A stretch of DNA of 64,000 bases from Kangiella sp. (GTDB lineage Bacteria; Pseudomonadota; Gammaproteobacteria; Enterobacterales; Kangiellaceae). Where the stretch lies: the NCBI GenBank assembly GCA_028284185.1, contig JANQSG010000021.1, positions 124,001-188,000 on the forward strand, in the 5' to 3' direction. The notes beneath the pieces are model-generated. The model was given only the letters and a program-made list of their open reading frames with translations. It ran no database searches and was not told the DNA's origin. The position numbers and the translations under genes are program-made. Of the stretch, positions 20,679 to 29,084 are shown one piece after another (the stretch's first letter is position 1; every line of letters begins with the position of its first letter).

Positions 20679-21968
20679 ATGTCAGATAAAACCGCAAAAT
20701 TGAGCCTACCCAATGGCGAAACTTTAGAATTAAACGTTTTAAGCCCAACTTTAGGTAAAGACGTTATTGATATTCGTGCTTTAGGCAAAGCCGGCTACTT
20801 CACTTACGATCCAGGTTATGTTTCAACTGGTGCTTGTGAATCAAAAATCACTTTTATTGATGGCGGAAAAGGCCAATTGTTATATCGCGGTTACCCAATT
20901 GAACAATTAGCAGATCAGGCTTCTTTTGAAGAAGTGGCTTATCTACTACTAAACGGCGAATTACCTGATCAAGAAGAATATGATGCGTTTGTAGCTAAAA
21001 TTAATAATCACACTATGGTGCATCAGCAAATGATAAACTTTTTCAACGGTTTCCGTCGTGATGCCCATCCAATGGCGATTATGATCGCGGTAGTCGGTGC
21101 CCTTTCCGCTTTCTATCACGACTCGTTAGACATTAACGATCCGGAACATCGTGAAATTAGTGCCATGCGTATGATTGCTAAGGTTCCAACCATTGCTGCT
21201 ATGTGTTACCGCTATACCCATGGCCATCCATTCGTTTATCCAAACAACGATAAAAGCTTGGCTTGGAACTTCCTGAATATGATGTTCAGTCAACCCACTA
21301 ATGAGTGGGAGCCAGATCCTATCTTAGTCGATGCGATGGATAAGATTTTCACTTTGCACGCCGATCACGAGCAAAATGCTTCGACTTCAACTGTGCGCCT
21401 GGCAGGTTCATCCGGCGCTAATCCGTTTGCAGCAATCGCTTCGGGCATTGCTTGTTTATGGGGTCCGGCACATGGCGGCGCTAATGAAGCCTGCTTGAAT
21501 ATGTTACGCGAAATTGGTGATGTCAGCCGTATTCCCGAATTTATTGCTCGCGCTAAAGATAAATCCGATCCATTCCGCTTAATGGGTTTTGGTCACCGTG
21601 TTTATAAAAACTTTGACCCTAGAGCTAAAGTCATGCGTCAATCAGCTCATCAGGTATTGGAATTACTAGGCAAACATGATGATCCAACCTTTAAGGTTGC
21701 ACTGGAGCTTGAAAAAATTGCGCTGGAAGATCCTTACTTTGTTGAAAAGAAATTATACCCTAATGTAGATTTCTATTCGGGCGTTATTCTGGATGCTATT
21801 GGCATTCCAACCAATATGTTCACTGTGATCTTCGCACTAGCTCGTACCGTAGGCTGGGTATCACAATGGAATGAAATGATTGGTGAAGCTAATCGCAAGA
21901 TCGGCCGCCCTCGTCAGTTATATACCGGTATTGGCGAACGTGATTATGTAGAAATTTCCAAGCGATAA
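20679..21968 (+). CDS. gltA: citrate synthase (type II)
   Basis: Condenses acetyl-CoA with oxaloacetate to citrate, the entry step of the TCA cycle. The 429 residues with an N-terminal beta domain ([25 protein letters not shown]) mark the hexameric, NADH-sensitive type II enzyme of Gram-negatives. The catalytic residues lie in [16 protein letters not shown] (His), [13 protein letters not shown] (His/Arg) and [11 protein letters not shown] (Asp). AAGGG is six bases before the ATG. Transcribed divergently from sdhCDAB and closed by a strong terminator. Confidence 0.98.
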   Translation: MSDKTAKLSLPNGETLELNVLSPTLGKDVIDIRALGKAGYFTYDPGYVSTGACESKITFIDGGKGQLLYRGYPIEQLADQASFEEVAYLLLNGELPDQEEYDAFVAKINNHTMVHQQMINFFNGFRRDAHPMAIMIAVVGALSAFYHDSLDINDPEHREISAMRMIAKVPTIAAMCYRYTHGHPFVYPNNDKSLAWNFLNMMFSQPTNEWEPDPILVDAMDKIFTLHADHEQNASTSTVRLAGSSGANPFAAIASGIACLWGPAHGGANEACLNMLREIGDVSRIPEFIARAKDKSDPFRLMGFGHRVYKNFDPRAKVMRQSAHQVLELLGKHDDPTFKVALELEKIALEDPYFVEKKLYPNVDFYSGVILDAIGIPTNMFTVIFALARTVGWVSQWNEMIGEANRKIGRPRQLYTGIGERDYVEISKR

Positions 21969-22026
21969 CATTGATTCATATTAGTTAAATTTCTACTGAC
22001 ATTTATTTTTGCAAGTGTCTATAATC

Positions 22027-22052
22027 AAGGGAACTTAACAGTTCCCTTTTTT
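22027..22052 (+). terminator. intrinsic terminator of gltA
   Basis: Perfect 9-bp stem AAGGGAACT/AGTTCCCTT (22027-22035 with 22040-22048), loop TAAC, followed by T up to 22052. It lies 59 bases after the gltA stop. Confidence 0.93.
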
Positions 22053-22100
22053 AATTAGGGATTAGTTATAGGCAAGTTTCAAAATCTAGCTTTATTTGAA

Positions 22101-22174
22101 ATCCCCGTAAAAGCGGGGATCCACCCAAAGCTTTATCTATATAACTTATGGTGGACTCCTGCCTTCGCAGGAGT
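22101..22174. repeat. composite palindromic repeat
   Basis: Two small hairpins, ATCCCCG/CGGGGAT (22101-22120) and ACTCCTGC/GCAGGAGT (22155-22174), flank a short AT spacer and are themselves bordered by TCCAC and GTGGA in inverted orientation. It belongs to the same general family as the element at 27047-27202: GC-rich mini-palindromes paired as the ends of a short non-coding unit. Confidence 0.65.
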
Positions 22175-22253
22175 TGCAGAGCTCTCAGGATTTATACAGC
22201 CTGTTAAAACTTTTCCTCTATTACAACTTAATTTAGAGCACAGTAGCTTTATT

Positions 22254-23339
22254 ATGCAAAAAAACGTTAAACCTTGTTATTACAGTGAATATTTACAATT
22301 AGATAAATTACTGGATGCGCAACATCCGGAAAGCAAAAATTATGGTAATGAAGCCCATGATGAAATGCTTTTTATTCTGGTGCACCAAGCCTATGAACTC
22401 TGGTTCAAGCAAATTTTGCATGAAATTAATGCTATCCATCCAGTTTTGTTGCAAAACCATGTTCCTGAAAAAGAATTAAGCACCATCAATTTACGTTTAG
22501 AACGTATCCATAAAATTCAAGAAGTCCTGGTTTCGCAAATTGATATTATCGAAACCATGACACCACTGGATTTCTTAGATTTCAGAGATTATTTAATTCC
22601 AGCATCCGGCTTCCAATCGATCCAGTTTAAAGAAATCGAAATTTTATTGGGCTTAAAATCTGAGTTTAGGGTTAATTTTGACAAGGAGTCGTTCTATAGC
22701 CGCTTGAATGAAAAAGATCGAAACCACTTAATGGCGTTGGAAGAGCAGCCGAGTTTATATGATGCAGTTGAAAACTGGCTGGCTCGTATGCCCTTCCTGG
22801 AATTTGGTGATTTTAATTTCTGGCAGCAATTCAGTGATGCTGTTGATAACATGCTGAACAATGATGAAAAGACCCTTAAAGAAGCCGATTATTTAACTGA
22901 CGCAGAAAAGCGCTTCCAGCTCAATGATTTAGCTAATACCCGCGCCAACTTCGATGCTTTATTCGATAAAGAAAAGTACGATGAACTGAAACAACAAGGC
23001 GTCTTTAGAATGTGTCAGGAAGCCACCCTAAGTGCCCTTTTTATTAATCTTTATCGCGAACAACCGATGCTCACCGCCCCATTTCGCTTACTGCAGGCTT
23101 TAGTGGAATTGGACGTCAACTTTACCCTGTGGCGATCGCGCCATGTGGATATGGTGATGCGCATGATTGGTAATAAAATTGGTACTGGCGGCTCATCCGG
23201 TCATGAATACCTCCGGCAAACCACTAACAACAATAAATTTTTCAGAGATTTGATGAATATTACTACCTTCTTGATACCAAGATCAGCACTGCCAGATCTA
23301 CCGCAAGAGGTAATTGATGCTATGAGTTTTGGGAAATAG
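22254..23339 (+). CDS. kynA: tryptophan 2,3-dioxygenase
   Basis: Heme enzyme that opens the indole ring of L-tryptophan to N-formylkynurenine, first step of the kynurenine pathway. The 361-residue protein starts YYSEYLQLDKLLDAQHPES and continues HDEMLFILVHQAYELWFKQI, the substrate-side Phe/His/Tyr motif. The heme-ligand region is LWRSRHVDMVMRMIGNKIGT followed by GGSSGHEYL. Longer than the roughly 280-residue bacterial average and more like eukaryote-type length. Kynurenine formamidase or kynureninase genes are not adjacent, so the downstream pathway must be elsewhere. A palindromic repeat occupies its upstream region. Tryptophan halogenase-like genes lie 18 kb away, but no link is implied. 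Confidence 0.95.
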   Translation: MQKNVKPCYYSEYLQLDKLLDAQHPESKNYGNEAHDEMLFILVHQAYELWFKQILHEINAIHPVLLQNHVPEKELSTINLRLERIHKIQEVLVSQIDIIETMTPLDFLDFRDYLIPASGFQSIQFKEIEILLGLKSEFRVNFDKESFYSRLNEKDRNHLMALEEQPSLYDAVENWLARMPFLEFGDFNFWQQFSDAVDNMLNNDEKTLKEADYLTDAEKRFQLNDLANTRANFDALFDKEKYDELKQQGVFRMCQEATLSALFINLYREQPMLTAPFRLLQALVELDVNFTLWRSRHVDMVMRMIGNKIGTGGSSGHEYLRQTTNNNKFFRDLMNITTFLIPRSALPDLPQEVIDAMSFGK

Positions 23340-23345
23340 CTTTTT

Positions 23346-23380
23346 GTCATTCCCGCGTACGAGCATCATAGATGATGGGA
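23346..23380. repeat. decayed GTCATTCCCGCG repeat end
   Basis: GTCATTCCCGCG is identical to the first 12 bases of the repeat at 27047, but the rest has lost symmetry (only ATCATAGATGAT remains palindromic). Probably a degenerate copy. Confidence 0.4.
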
Positions 23381-23458
23381 GTTAGAATAATGCAGGAGCA
23401 ATTATCGAGCAGGAATCTATTTTGAAATCTTCAGTCCTATTTTATTGTTCATTTCTCT

Positions 23459-24163
23459 CTAAAGGGGATTTAATTGGCAAGCATCTTGGGGATACGACAT
23501 AAAGTAAACCTTGTTAAAACCAAAAGTACTTCTAATATTTTGCTCATTAAGAATAAACTTACCAGAATCAAAAAGCCTATTACAATATATAAGCAGCCTT
23601 ACATCATCCAGATTACTTTTATATCTTGCTAACTTACCACCCTTTTTTTCTATCATAGAACTTAATAACTCTTCTGAGATCTCTTCAACCCAGCCCACGA
23701 TGCTATCAATAGAATTCCATATTGAATAACCTTCAAGCTGCTTAGGGAGTTTCATTAAATGCATTGAACTATTAGCATTGGGGAGCATTATTTTTATATC
23801 TTCGGAAATACTAAGATTAGTAACGTTAGAGTCAATTAGATCACAAAACTCTTCAATACTCGGGATATCACCAATAAAATTCACCTTGATTGGTTCTGAA
23901 TATGTTTTGTAATATTCTTTAGATAAACGCTCAATCGCAGAAGTTCTTTGTTGTTCTTGGGCCTTAATCAAACTTCCTTTTCGTGCTGTGCTTTTGAAAA
24001 GTTCCGTTACCTCTAAACCAAAAGTGCTATTGTTTTCAACAATTAATAAATCTGGATAATTATCTTCATCTGGTGACGAGCTAACTTTCCAATTCAGATT
24101 CAAAAGCCTTGAACATTCACTAGCATAAAATATTTCATGTTTCTTTTGTGTTTTACTTGTCAA
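23459..24163 (-). CDS. unknown protein, possibly PD-(D/E)XK-like fold
   Basis: I do not recognise this 234-residue protein. Around residues 37-55 it reads YPDLLIVENNSTFGLEVTEL, an acidic residue on one strand and Glu-Val-Thr on the next, which resembles the core of PD-(D/E)XK nuclease-like folds but with Thr in place of the usual Lys. Near the C-terminus IEKKGGKLARYKSNLDDVRL is followed by the hydrophobic strand LLIYC, another pattern seen in such folds. There are no membrane segments or signal. The start is TTG, with GAGAAG nine bases upstream inside the end of the VOC gene, seven bases past its stop zone, so it is the third gene of the GAF-VOC unit. Nuclease activity is a guess. Confidence 0.6.
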   Translation of the reverse strand: MTSKTQKKHEIFYASECSRLLNLNWKVSSSPDEDNYPDLLIVENNSTFGLEVTELFKSTARKGSLIKAQEQQRTSAIERLSKEYYKTYSEPIKVNFIGDIPSIEEFCDLIDSNVTNLSISEDIKIMLPNANSSMHLMKLPKQLEGYSIWNSIDSIVGWVEEISEELLSSMIEKKGGKLARYKSNLDDVRLLIYCNRLFDSGKFILNEQNIRSTFGFNKVYFMSYPQDACQLNPL

Positions 24164-24169
24164 AATTGT

Positions 24170-24613
24170 TTACTTCTCAAACAAGCCGCTTAAATCCTTA
24201 AACCCTTTAAATTCAAGCGCATTGTCAGAGGGGTCATAGAAAAACATAGTAGCTTGTTCACCAACTTGTCCTTTAAAGCGAATATACGGCTCAATCTCAA
24301 ATTGAATACCCTTGTTTTTTAAGTTATCTGCAAGTTGCTGCCAAGTATCTATATCTAAAACCACACCAAAATGCGGTACTGGCACCTTATGTCCATCAAC
24401 TGTATTAGTAGCTTTTTCAGAATCAACTTGCATACTTTTATCAAGATGCACCACTAATTGATGGCCATAGCAATTATAATCAATCCAGTGTTCACTTGAA
24501 CGCCCTTCTGCAAAACCTAAAACATCACCATAAAACTTACGAGCGAGTTCTAAATCATGTACTGGAATGGCTAAATGAAATGGTCTTAACGTTTGACTAA
24601 AACTCTCGGACAA
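24170..24613 (-). CDS. VOC (glyoxalase/dioxygenase-like) family protein
   Basis: A 147-residue vicinal-oxygen-chelate domain protein: RPFHLAIPVHDLELARKFYGDVLGF is the first beta-alpha-beta-beta-beta module with its metal His, and the second module ends TMFFYDPSDNALEFKGF with a metal Glu. Start assigned to TTG at 24613, because GGAG lies exactly seven bases upstream and the preceding GAF gene stops one base earlier (TAA-A-TTG); an upstream TTG at 24634 would overlap that gene. Coupled to the methionine sulfoxide reductase gene. Substrate unknown. Confidence 0.88.
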   Translation of the reverse strand: MSESFSQTLRPFHLAIPVHDLELARKFYGDVLGFAEGRSSEHWIDYNCYGHQLVVHLDKSMQVDSEKATNTVDGHKVPVPHFGVVLDIDTWQQLADNLKNKGIQFEIEPYIRFKGQVGEQATMFFYDPSDNALEFKGFKDLSGLFEK

Positions 24614-24614
24614 T

Positions 24615-25124
24615 TTAAAACTCCGTTTTATCAATTAAAATTTTGAGCAATTCGGTTAAACCATCCGCGTCCGCTTGATCAAAACGGTTATGGGTTGGAC
24701 TATCAATATCAAACACCCCTTTCAACTCATCATTAACAACCATAGGAATAACAATTTCACTATTGGTATCGTCATCACAAGCAATATGACCGTCAAAAAC
24801 ATGTACATCGGCTACTAATTGCGTTTCTTGCATAGCAGCAGCGGTTCCACACACACCTCGTCCAAAAGGAATATGCACACAGGCCACTTTACCTTGATAC
24901 GGCCCAAGAATTAGTGCTTGCGGATCATTAGGATTTACCAAATAAAAACCTACCCAATTTAAATCCGGTAGCATTTGATAAACAAAAGCTGACATTTGCG
25001 ATAAGTTGGTGACCCAGTTGGTATCTTCAACCAGCAAAGCTGCTAGCTGTTTTGCTAATTGGTGATAATATTCAGGCTTATTGTTACGATATTCTACAAT
25101 TTGCGATTGGTCTAATTCAAACAT
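24615..25124 (-). CDS. free methionine-(R)-sulfoxide reductase, GAF-domain type
   Basis: A 169-residue single GAF domain of the fRMsr family, which reduces free L-methionine-(R)-sulfoxide in the cytosol. The family signature is present: LPDLNWVGFYLV, then ACVHIPFGRGVCGTAAA with two of the redox Cys, then the third in GHIACDDDTNSEIVIPM. PTHNRFDQADADGLTEL closes the domain. First gene of a three-gene unit with a VOC protein and an unknown protein; the functional link among them is not evident. Confidence 0.9.
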   Translation of the reverse strand: MFELDQSQIVEYRNNKPEYYHQLAKQLAALLVEDTNWVTNLSQMSAFVYQMLPDLNWVGFYLVNPNDPQALILGPYQGKVACVHIPFGRGVCGTAAAMQETQLVADVHVFDGHIACDDDTNSEIVIPMVVNDELKGVFDIDSPTHNRFDQADADGLTELLKILIDKTEF

Positions 25125-25319
25125 GGCTTCAATTGCCGATTTAATATTCGGTTAATGTATCCAAGCTAGAGAGCAAAAACAATGATTTATTACACTTCAT
25201 CATCATTTTTTAAATACTGGATATTGTCGCTTTTGCTAGCAATATCACTAGCCATAAGGCTAGTCGCAAGGTAACATAACGCGTTTGTTTTGTTTGAATA
25301 ACTGGCCTGAGGTTTTGGC

Positions 25320-25544
25320 TTGCCTGGTAAGATAAAAATCACTCCGAAAAATCGTGAAAGAGCACCAACAGACTCTCCTTGTATCGGTGTTTGTAGTACG
25401 GTTTTGGGGGATGAAGTTTGCCGGGGCTGTGGCCGTACTTTTGATGAGGTGCTGAACTGGCATACTTATGACGACAATAAAAAGAAAGAAATTAACTTTA
25501 GGCTAAAATTCAAGCAAAAACATAAGCTTAACGACAATAATTAA
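25320..25544 (+). CDS. DUF1289 family small Cys-rich protein
   Basis: A 74-residue protein with the DUF1289 pattern CIGVCSTVLGDEVCRGCGRT, where four Cys are spaced as in a small zinc or Fe-S binding knuckle, followed by FDEVLNW and a Lys-rich tail. The start is TTG with GAGG eight bases upstream. It lies 53 bp before asnS on the same strand. The function of the family is not known to me. Upstream (25247-25264) there is a small perfect hairpin ACTAGCC/GGCTAGT of unknown role. Confidence 0.82.
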   Translation: MPGKIKITPKNRERAPTDSPCIGVCSTVLGDEVCRGCGRTFDEVLNWHTYDDNKKKEINFRLKFKQKHKLNDNN

Positions 25545-25597
25545 AGCTATATCTTATTTTTTTATTCACTCACTAAGACTTAAATTAAGGTAAAAAA

Positions 25598-26998
25598 ATG
25601 TCATTAGTATCAATTATCGACGCCCTAGCGGGCAAACCCGGCGAAGGTCAAGAGGTGGCCGTTCAAGGCTGGGTACGTACTCGTCGTGACTCGAAAGCAG
25701 GCCTTTCGTTTGTCAATATTCACGATGGTAGCTGCTTTAATCCAATCCAGGCAGTAGTCGATAATAATGTGAATAATTACGAATCTGAGGTGGTTAAATT
25801 AACCGCTGGCTGCTCAGTACGAGTAACGGGCAAATTAGTAGTTTCACAAGGCAAAGGCCAGTCATTTGAAATTCAGGCTTCTGAAGTTGAAGTATTAGGC
25901 TGGGTTGATGATCCCGATACTTACCCTATCCAGCCAAAACCACATACCGTTGAGTTTTTGCGCGAAAATGCCCATCTACGTCCACGTACTAACCTTATTG
26001 GCGCAGTTACTCGTGTACGCAACTGTTTAGCCCAAGCCATTCACCGTTTTATGCATGAAAATGGTTTTAATTGGATCCATACGCCCATTATTACCGCTTC
26101 CGATGCAGAGGGAGCTGGTGAAATGTTCCGTGTCAGCACTTTGGATATGGCTAATTTGCCGAAAACCGACAAGGGCGATATTGATTTTTCCAAAGATTTC
26201 TTTGGTCAAGAGTCTTTCTTAACGGTTTCTGGTCAGCTAAACGTAGAAGCCTACTGTATGGCTATGTCCAAAGTTTACACCTTTGGCCCTACTTTCCGGG
26301 CAGAAAACTCCAATACCAGTCGCCATTTAGCAGAATTCTGGATGGTAGAGCCGGAAATTGCTTTTGCAAATTTATCTGATAATGCCGATTTAGCTGAAGT
26401 CATGATGAAGTATATCTTCAAAGCGGTGTTAGACGAATGTGCCGATGATATGGCTTTCTTTGCTCAACGTGTGGATAAAGACTGCATTAATCGCTTAGAA
26501 AACGTTATCGATAACAGCTTTGAGCGTATGACTTACACTGACGTTATCACTACCCTTGAAAAATCGAATAAGAAATTTGAGTTCGATGTTTCCTGGGGTA
26601 TTGATTTACAATCTGAACACGAACGTTATATTGCCGAAGAATATGTGGGTCGCCCTACTGTCGTAACTGATTATCCTAAGGATATTAAAGCCTTCTATAT
26701 GCGTATGAACGACGATGGCAAAACTGTTGCCGCTATGGATGTTTTAGCTCCAGGCATTGGTGAAATTATTGGCGGGGCGCAGCGTGAAGAACGTCTGGAC
26801 ATGCTTGATGCACGTATTGAAGAAATGGGCTTACCGGCGGAGCATTACTGGTGGTACCGTGATTTGCGTCGCTATGGCACTGTGCCTCATGCTGGTTTTG
26901 GTTTGGGCTTTGATCGCTGTGTATCGTACGTTACTGGGGTACAAAATATTCGCGATGTGATTCCTTTTCCGCGTGTGCCCAATAACGTAAAATTCTAA
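25598..26998 (+). CDS. asnS: asparaginyl-tRNA synthetase
   Basis: Class IIb aminoacyl-tRNA synthetase of 466 residues that charges tRNA-Asn. An OB-fold anticodon-binding domain ([20 protein letters not shown]) is followed by the class II core: motif 2 in [21 protein letters not shown], and motif 3 in [12 protein letters not shown] with the ATP-binding Arg. Length and motifs are those of AsnRS rather than AspRS. AAGG stands seven bases before the ATG, and a terminator follows the stop. Confidence 0.98.
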   Translation: MSLVSIIDALAGKPGEGQEVAVQGWVRTRRDSKAGLSFVNIHDGSCFNPIQAVVDNNVNNYESEVVKLTAGCSVRVTGKLVVSQGKGQSFEIQASEVEVLGWVDDPDTYPIQPKPHTVEFLRENAHLRPRTNLIGAVTRVRNCLAQAIHRFMHENGFNWIHTPIITASDAEGAGEMFRVSTLDMANLPKTDKGDIDFSKDFFGQESFLTVSGQLNVEAYCMAMSKVYTFGPTFRAENSNTSRHLAEFWMVEPEIAFANLSDNADLAEVMMKYIFKAVLDECADDMAFFAQRVDKDCINRLENVIDNSFERMTYTDVITTLEKSNKKFEFDVSWGIDLQSEHERYIAEEYVGRPTVVTDYPKDIKAFYMRMNDDGKTVAAMDVLAPGIGEIIGGAQREERLDMLDARIEEMGLPAEHYWWYRDLRRYGTVPHAGFGLGFDRCVSYVTGVQNIRDVIPFPRVPNNVKF

Positions 26999-27013
26999 AA
27001 CTAGGATCATGTT

Positions 27014-27042
27014 AAAAGAGTCGCATTAGCGGCTCTTTTTTT
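27014..27042 (+). terminator. intrinsic terminator of asnS
   Basis: Stem AGAGTCGC/GCGGCTCT (27017-27024 with 27029-27036, one G-T pair), loop ATTA, followed by an eight-T run. Confidence 0.9.
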
Positions 27043-27046
27043 GTCC

Positions 27047-27202
27047 GTCATTCCCGCGAAAGCGGGAATCTTTTAAACTTTATTTCCAAGCAGGTGTTTC
27101 AAAGCTAGAATAAAAGTTGATTGCCACAGCTTAAACAACACTTTAAAGTGTTGATATGATTCACAGTTATTGATTTTAGATTCCTGCCTACGCAGGAATG
27201 AC
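27047..27202. repeat. MITE-like element with palindromic ends
   Basis: A 156-bp unit bounded by GTCATTCCCGCG-AAAGCGGGAATC (27047-27070) and GATTCCTGCCTACG-CAGGAATGAC (27179-27202). The outer eight bases GTCATTCC/GGAATGAC are perfect inverted repeats, and each end is itself a hairpin. The middle is AT-rich and includes the palindrome AACACTTT-AAAGTGTT (27137-27152). No coding capacity. It separates asnS from the next gene pair. Confidence 0.75.
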
Positions 27203-27209
27203 AAACGTT

Positions 27210-27386
27210 ATGAGTAAAAAGCAACACACCAGCGAAATCACCGAATTTTTTAAAGAGCTTGATGAAACCATCAAGCCTGATTCACCTTCTCGCCAGGCAG
27301 AAAAACAAAAATATACAGAAATTAATGAAAAGCGGGACAATCCAGATTACGCGGAAAAAGACTCAAAACTTTGGGAAGGTTTTTAA
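27210..27386 (+). CDS. small protein of unknown function
   Basis: A 58-residue hydrophilic, charged protein (MSKKQHTSEITEFFKELDETI... ending DSKLWEGF) that I do not recognise. It contains no signal or membrane segment. The ATG at 27210 is preferred over one at 27198 that lies within the repeat. No good ribosome site is seen because the repeat ends eight bases upstream. Its stop overlaps the start of the Pcp-like gene (TAATG), so the two are translationally coupled, which supports it being real. Confidence 0.6.
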   Translation: MSKKQHTSEITEFFKELDETIKPDSPSRQAEKQKYTEINEKRDNPDYAEKDSKLWEGF

Positions 27387-28519
27387 TGGTTACACAAAAA
27401 GCATTAGCCATAACCTTATTTCTACTTAGCCCTGTTGTATTGGCTGATAATTTAAGCGTTGAAGAAAAGCGAATTCCTAAGGCAGAAGGAAAACTGACTC
27501 AAGTCACTAATCAATTTGATTCACTGATTAAAGATTTTAAACAAAAATATGCATTAGCCGATAGTTCCAAACGCAGTACAATTGCCCAAAATCATGCTCA
27601 AAAATTATGGCAGCGAGCACGCACTTCTCTGCAAAGTGAAAATTCAAATTATGATGATAGAAGCCTCTATTGGGCTAGATTAAAATTATCCAAAGCCGCT
27701 AAACTTTTATCCAAAACAGATGAAACTATTTTGTGGGAAATAGAGCGTGCTTCCAGAGGACAGTCAGATATAAACTTTTCTAGCGAAGCCACTAGAAAAA
27801 TCTTGATTACCGGCTTTGATCCCTTTTTTCTTGATAGAAATATTGGTCAAAGCAATCCATCAGGCTTGGCGGCATTGTTATTGGATGGCAAAATCATTCA
27901 AGTCAATGATGAAATCATTCAAATTGAAAGTGCTATATTCCCTGTTCGTTTTATTGATTTTGATCATGGCGAGGTAGAAAGATTTTTAAAACCCTACTTG
28001 AAAAATAATGCTATAGACATGCTGATTACTATCAGCATGGGACGCGATACTTTTGATCTGGAACGTTTCCCTGCTTTGCGCCGCTCTGCGCAAGCACCTG
28101 GAAATCTAAATGTTTTCACTGGTGCCAGCAAAAATAAGCCGTTAATTCCCATGTTAGGAAAAACTAAACTGGATGGCCCTGAATTTGTTGAATTTAGTTT
28201 ACCCGTTAAGGCTATGATGCAGATCCAAGAGCCTTTTAAAGTTAATGATCGGCATACGGTAACCACCACTGAAAAAACTTTTGATCCAAAGACATTAGCA
28301 GAGCTTAAAGGAAAAACATCAGTAGCAGGTTCTGGTGGCGGCTATTTATCGAATGAAATATCCTATCGCAGCATTAATTTGGGTAATAAGCTTAAAACAA
28401 AGGTAAAAATTGGTCATTTACATACCCCTCGCATTCAGGGTTTCGAACCTAAAGTTGAAAAGCAAATTGTTGAACAAATTAAAAAAATTATTGTGGTTGG
28501 AGCAAAAAGCCTTAATTAG
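27386..28519 (+). CDS. exported pyroglutamyl-peptidase-like protein, catalytic Cys replaced by Ser
   Basis: A 377-residue protein with a signal peptide (cut near LSPVVLA-DN), an alpha-helical N-terminal region of about 110 residues, and then a domain resembling pyrrolidone-carboxylate peptidase (C15). ILITGFDPF (139-147) and NPSG match the Pcp N-terminus; E226 (FDLERF) and H346 (GHLHTP) align with the Glu and His of the triad. The position of the nucleophile Cys in the family motif YxCN reads GYLSNEISY here, with Ser322. Cytosolic Pcp enzymes have about 215 residues and no signal, so this is a larger, exported variant. Start set at ATG 27386 with GGAAGG upstream and overlap of the preceding stop. 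Activity uncertain. Confidence 0.75.
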   Translation: MVTQKALAITLFLLSPVVLADNLSVEEKRIPKAEGKLTQVTNQFDSLIKDFKQKYALADSSKRSTIAQNHAQKLWQRARTSLQSENSNYDDRSLYWARLKLSKAAKLLSKTDETILWEIERASRGQSDINFSSEATRKILITGFDPFFLDRNIGQSNPSGLAALLLDGKIIQVNDEIIQIESAIFPVRFIDFDHGEVERFLKPYLKNNAIDMLITISMGRDTFDLERFPALRRSAQAPGNLNVFTGASKNKPLIPMLGKTKLDGPEFVEFSLPVKAMMQIQEPFKVNDRHTVTTTEKTFDPKTLAELKGKTSVAGSGGGYLSNEISYRSINLGNKLKTKVKIGHLHTPRIQGFEPKVEKQIVEQIKKIIVVGAKSLN

Positions 28520-29018
28520 TTTTCTGCAAAAACTCCTTAGGTACTTTTACTGCTATCAGCTTTGCTTCATTACAAATCTCACCTTTCGATTCTAAAGTAC
28601 ATTCCAGAGTGATCTTTTTTGGTTTGGCTTCGATAATTTTAGCTTTAAGAATTACTGGTGAATCAATCGGTACTGGACGATTAAAACGAACCTCCAAAGT
28701 GCCCGTGGCAAACCATAGAAAATCACCATTCTTGATATCACCAATGGCCCGCCCTTCCATTGCATAGGCTTTGGCAAATGCAGTACAGACACAATGACAA
28801 TCAATTATAGTGGAAATAATGCCGCCATTTAACACATGCTGTGGTCCTGCATTATGATGCGCTTGTGGCATAAATTCACAACTAGATTCTTCACCTTCTT
28901 TACCTTCAAGCCAATAGCTTTTAATACCTAATCCTTGATGGTTTAAGGTGCCACAACCAAAACAATGGTTATTAGGCATTTGCTCCTGGAAGGATATTCT
29001 TGATTCTTGATAATTCAT
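28512..29018 (-). CDS. PaaI-type hotdog thioesterase
   Basis: A 168-residue single hotdog domain. HVLNGGIISTIIDCHCVCTA is the central helix with the (H/N)GG and Asp positions used by PaaI-type acyl-CoA thioesterases, followed by GTLEVRFNRPVPIDSPVILKAK, the conserved second-half strand. An N-terminal HCFGCGTLNHQGLGIK contains a CFGCG motif common in this subfamily. Probable role: hydrolysis of an acyl- or aryl-CoA in the cytosol. Its 3' end overlaps the convergent Pcp-like gene by eight bases. Confidence 0.85.
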   Translation of the reverse strand: MNYQESRISFQEQMPNNHCFGCGTLNHQGLGIKSYWLEGKEGEESSCEFMPQAHHNAGPQHVLNGGIISTIIDCHCVCTAFAKAYAMEGRAIGDIKNGDFLWFATGTLEVRFNRPVPIDSPVILKAKIIEAKPKKITLECTLESKGEICNEAKLIAVKVPKEFLQKTN

Positions 29019-29084
29019 TTTAAATTGGTTTATTGTGAAGAAGTTTCACTAATTTACTGTAACTCACGGCTTAATTAAAGTGGT

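Noticed and set aside
25260-25463. Minus-strand open frame opposite the DUF1289 gene
   Set aside because: The plus strand carries the recognised Cys pattern with a ribosome site; the antisense frame shows nothing.
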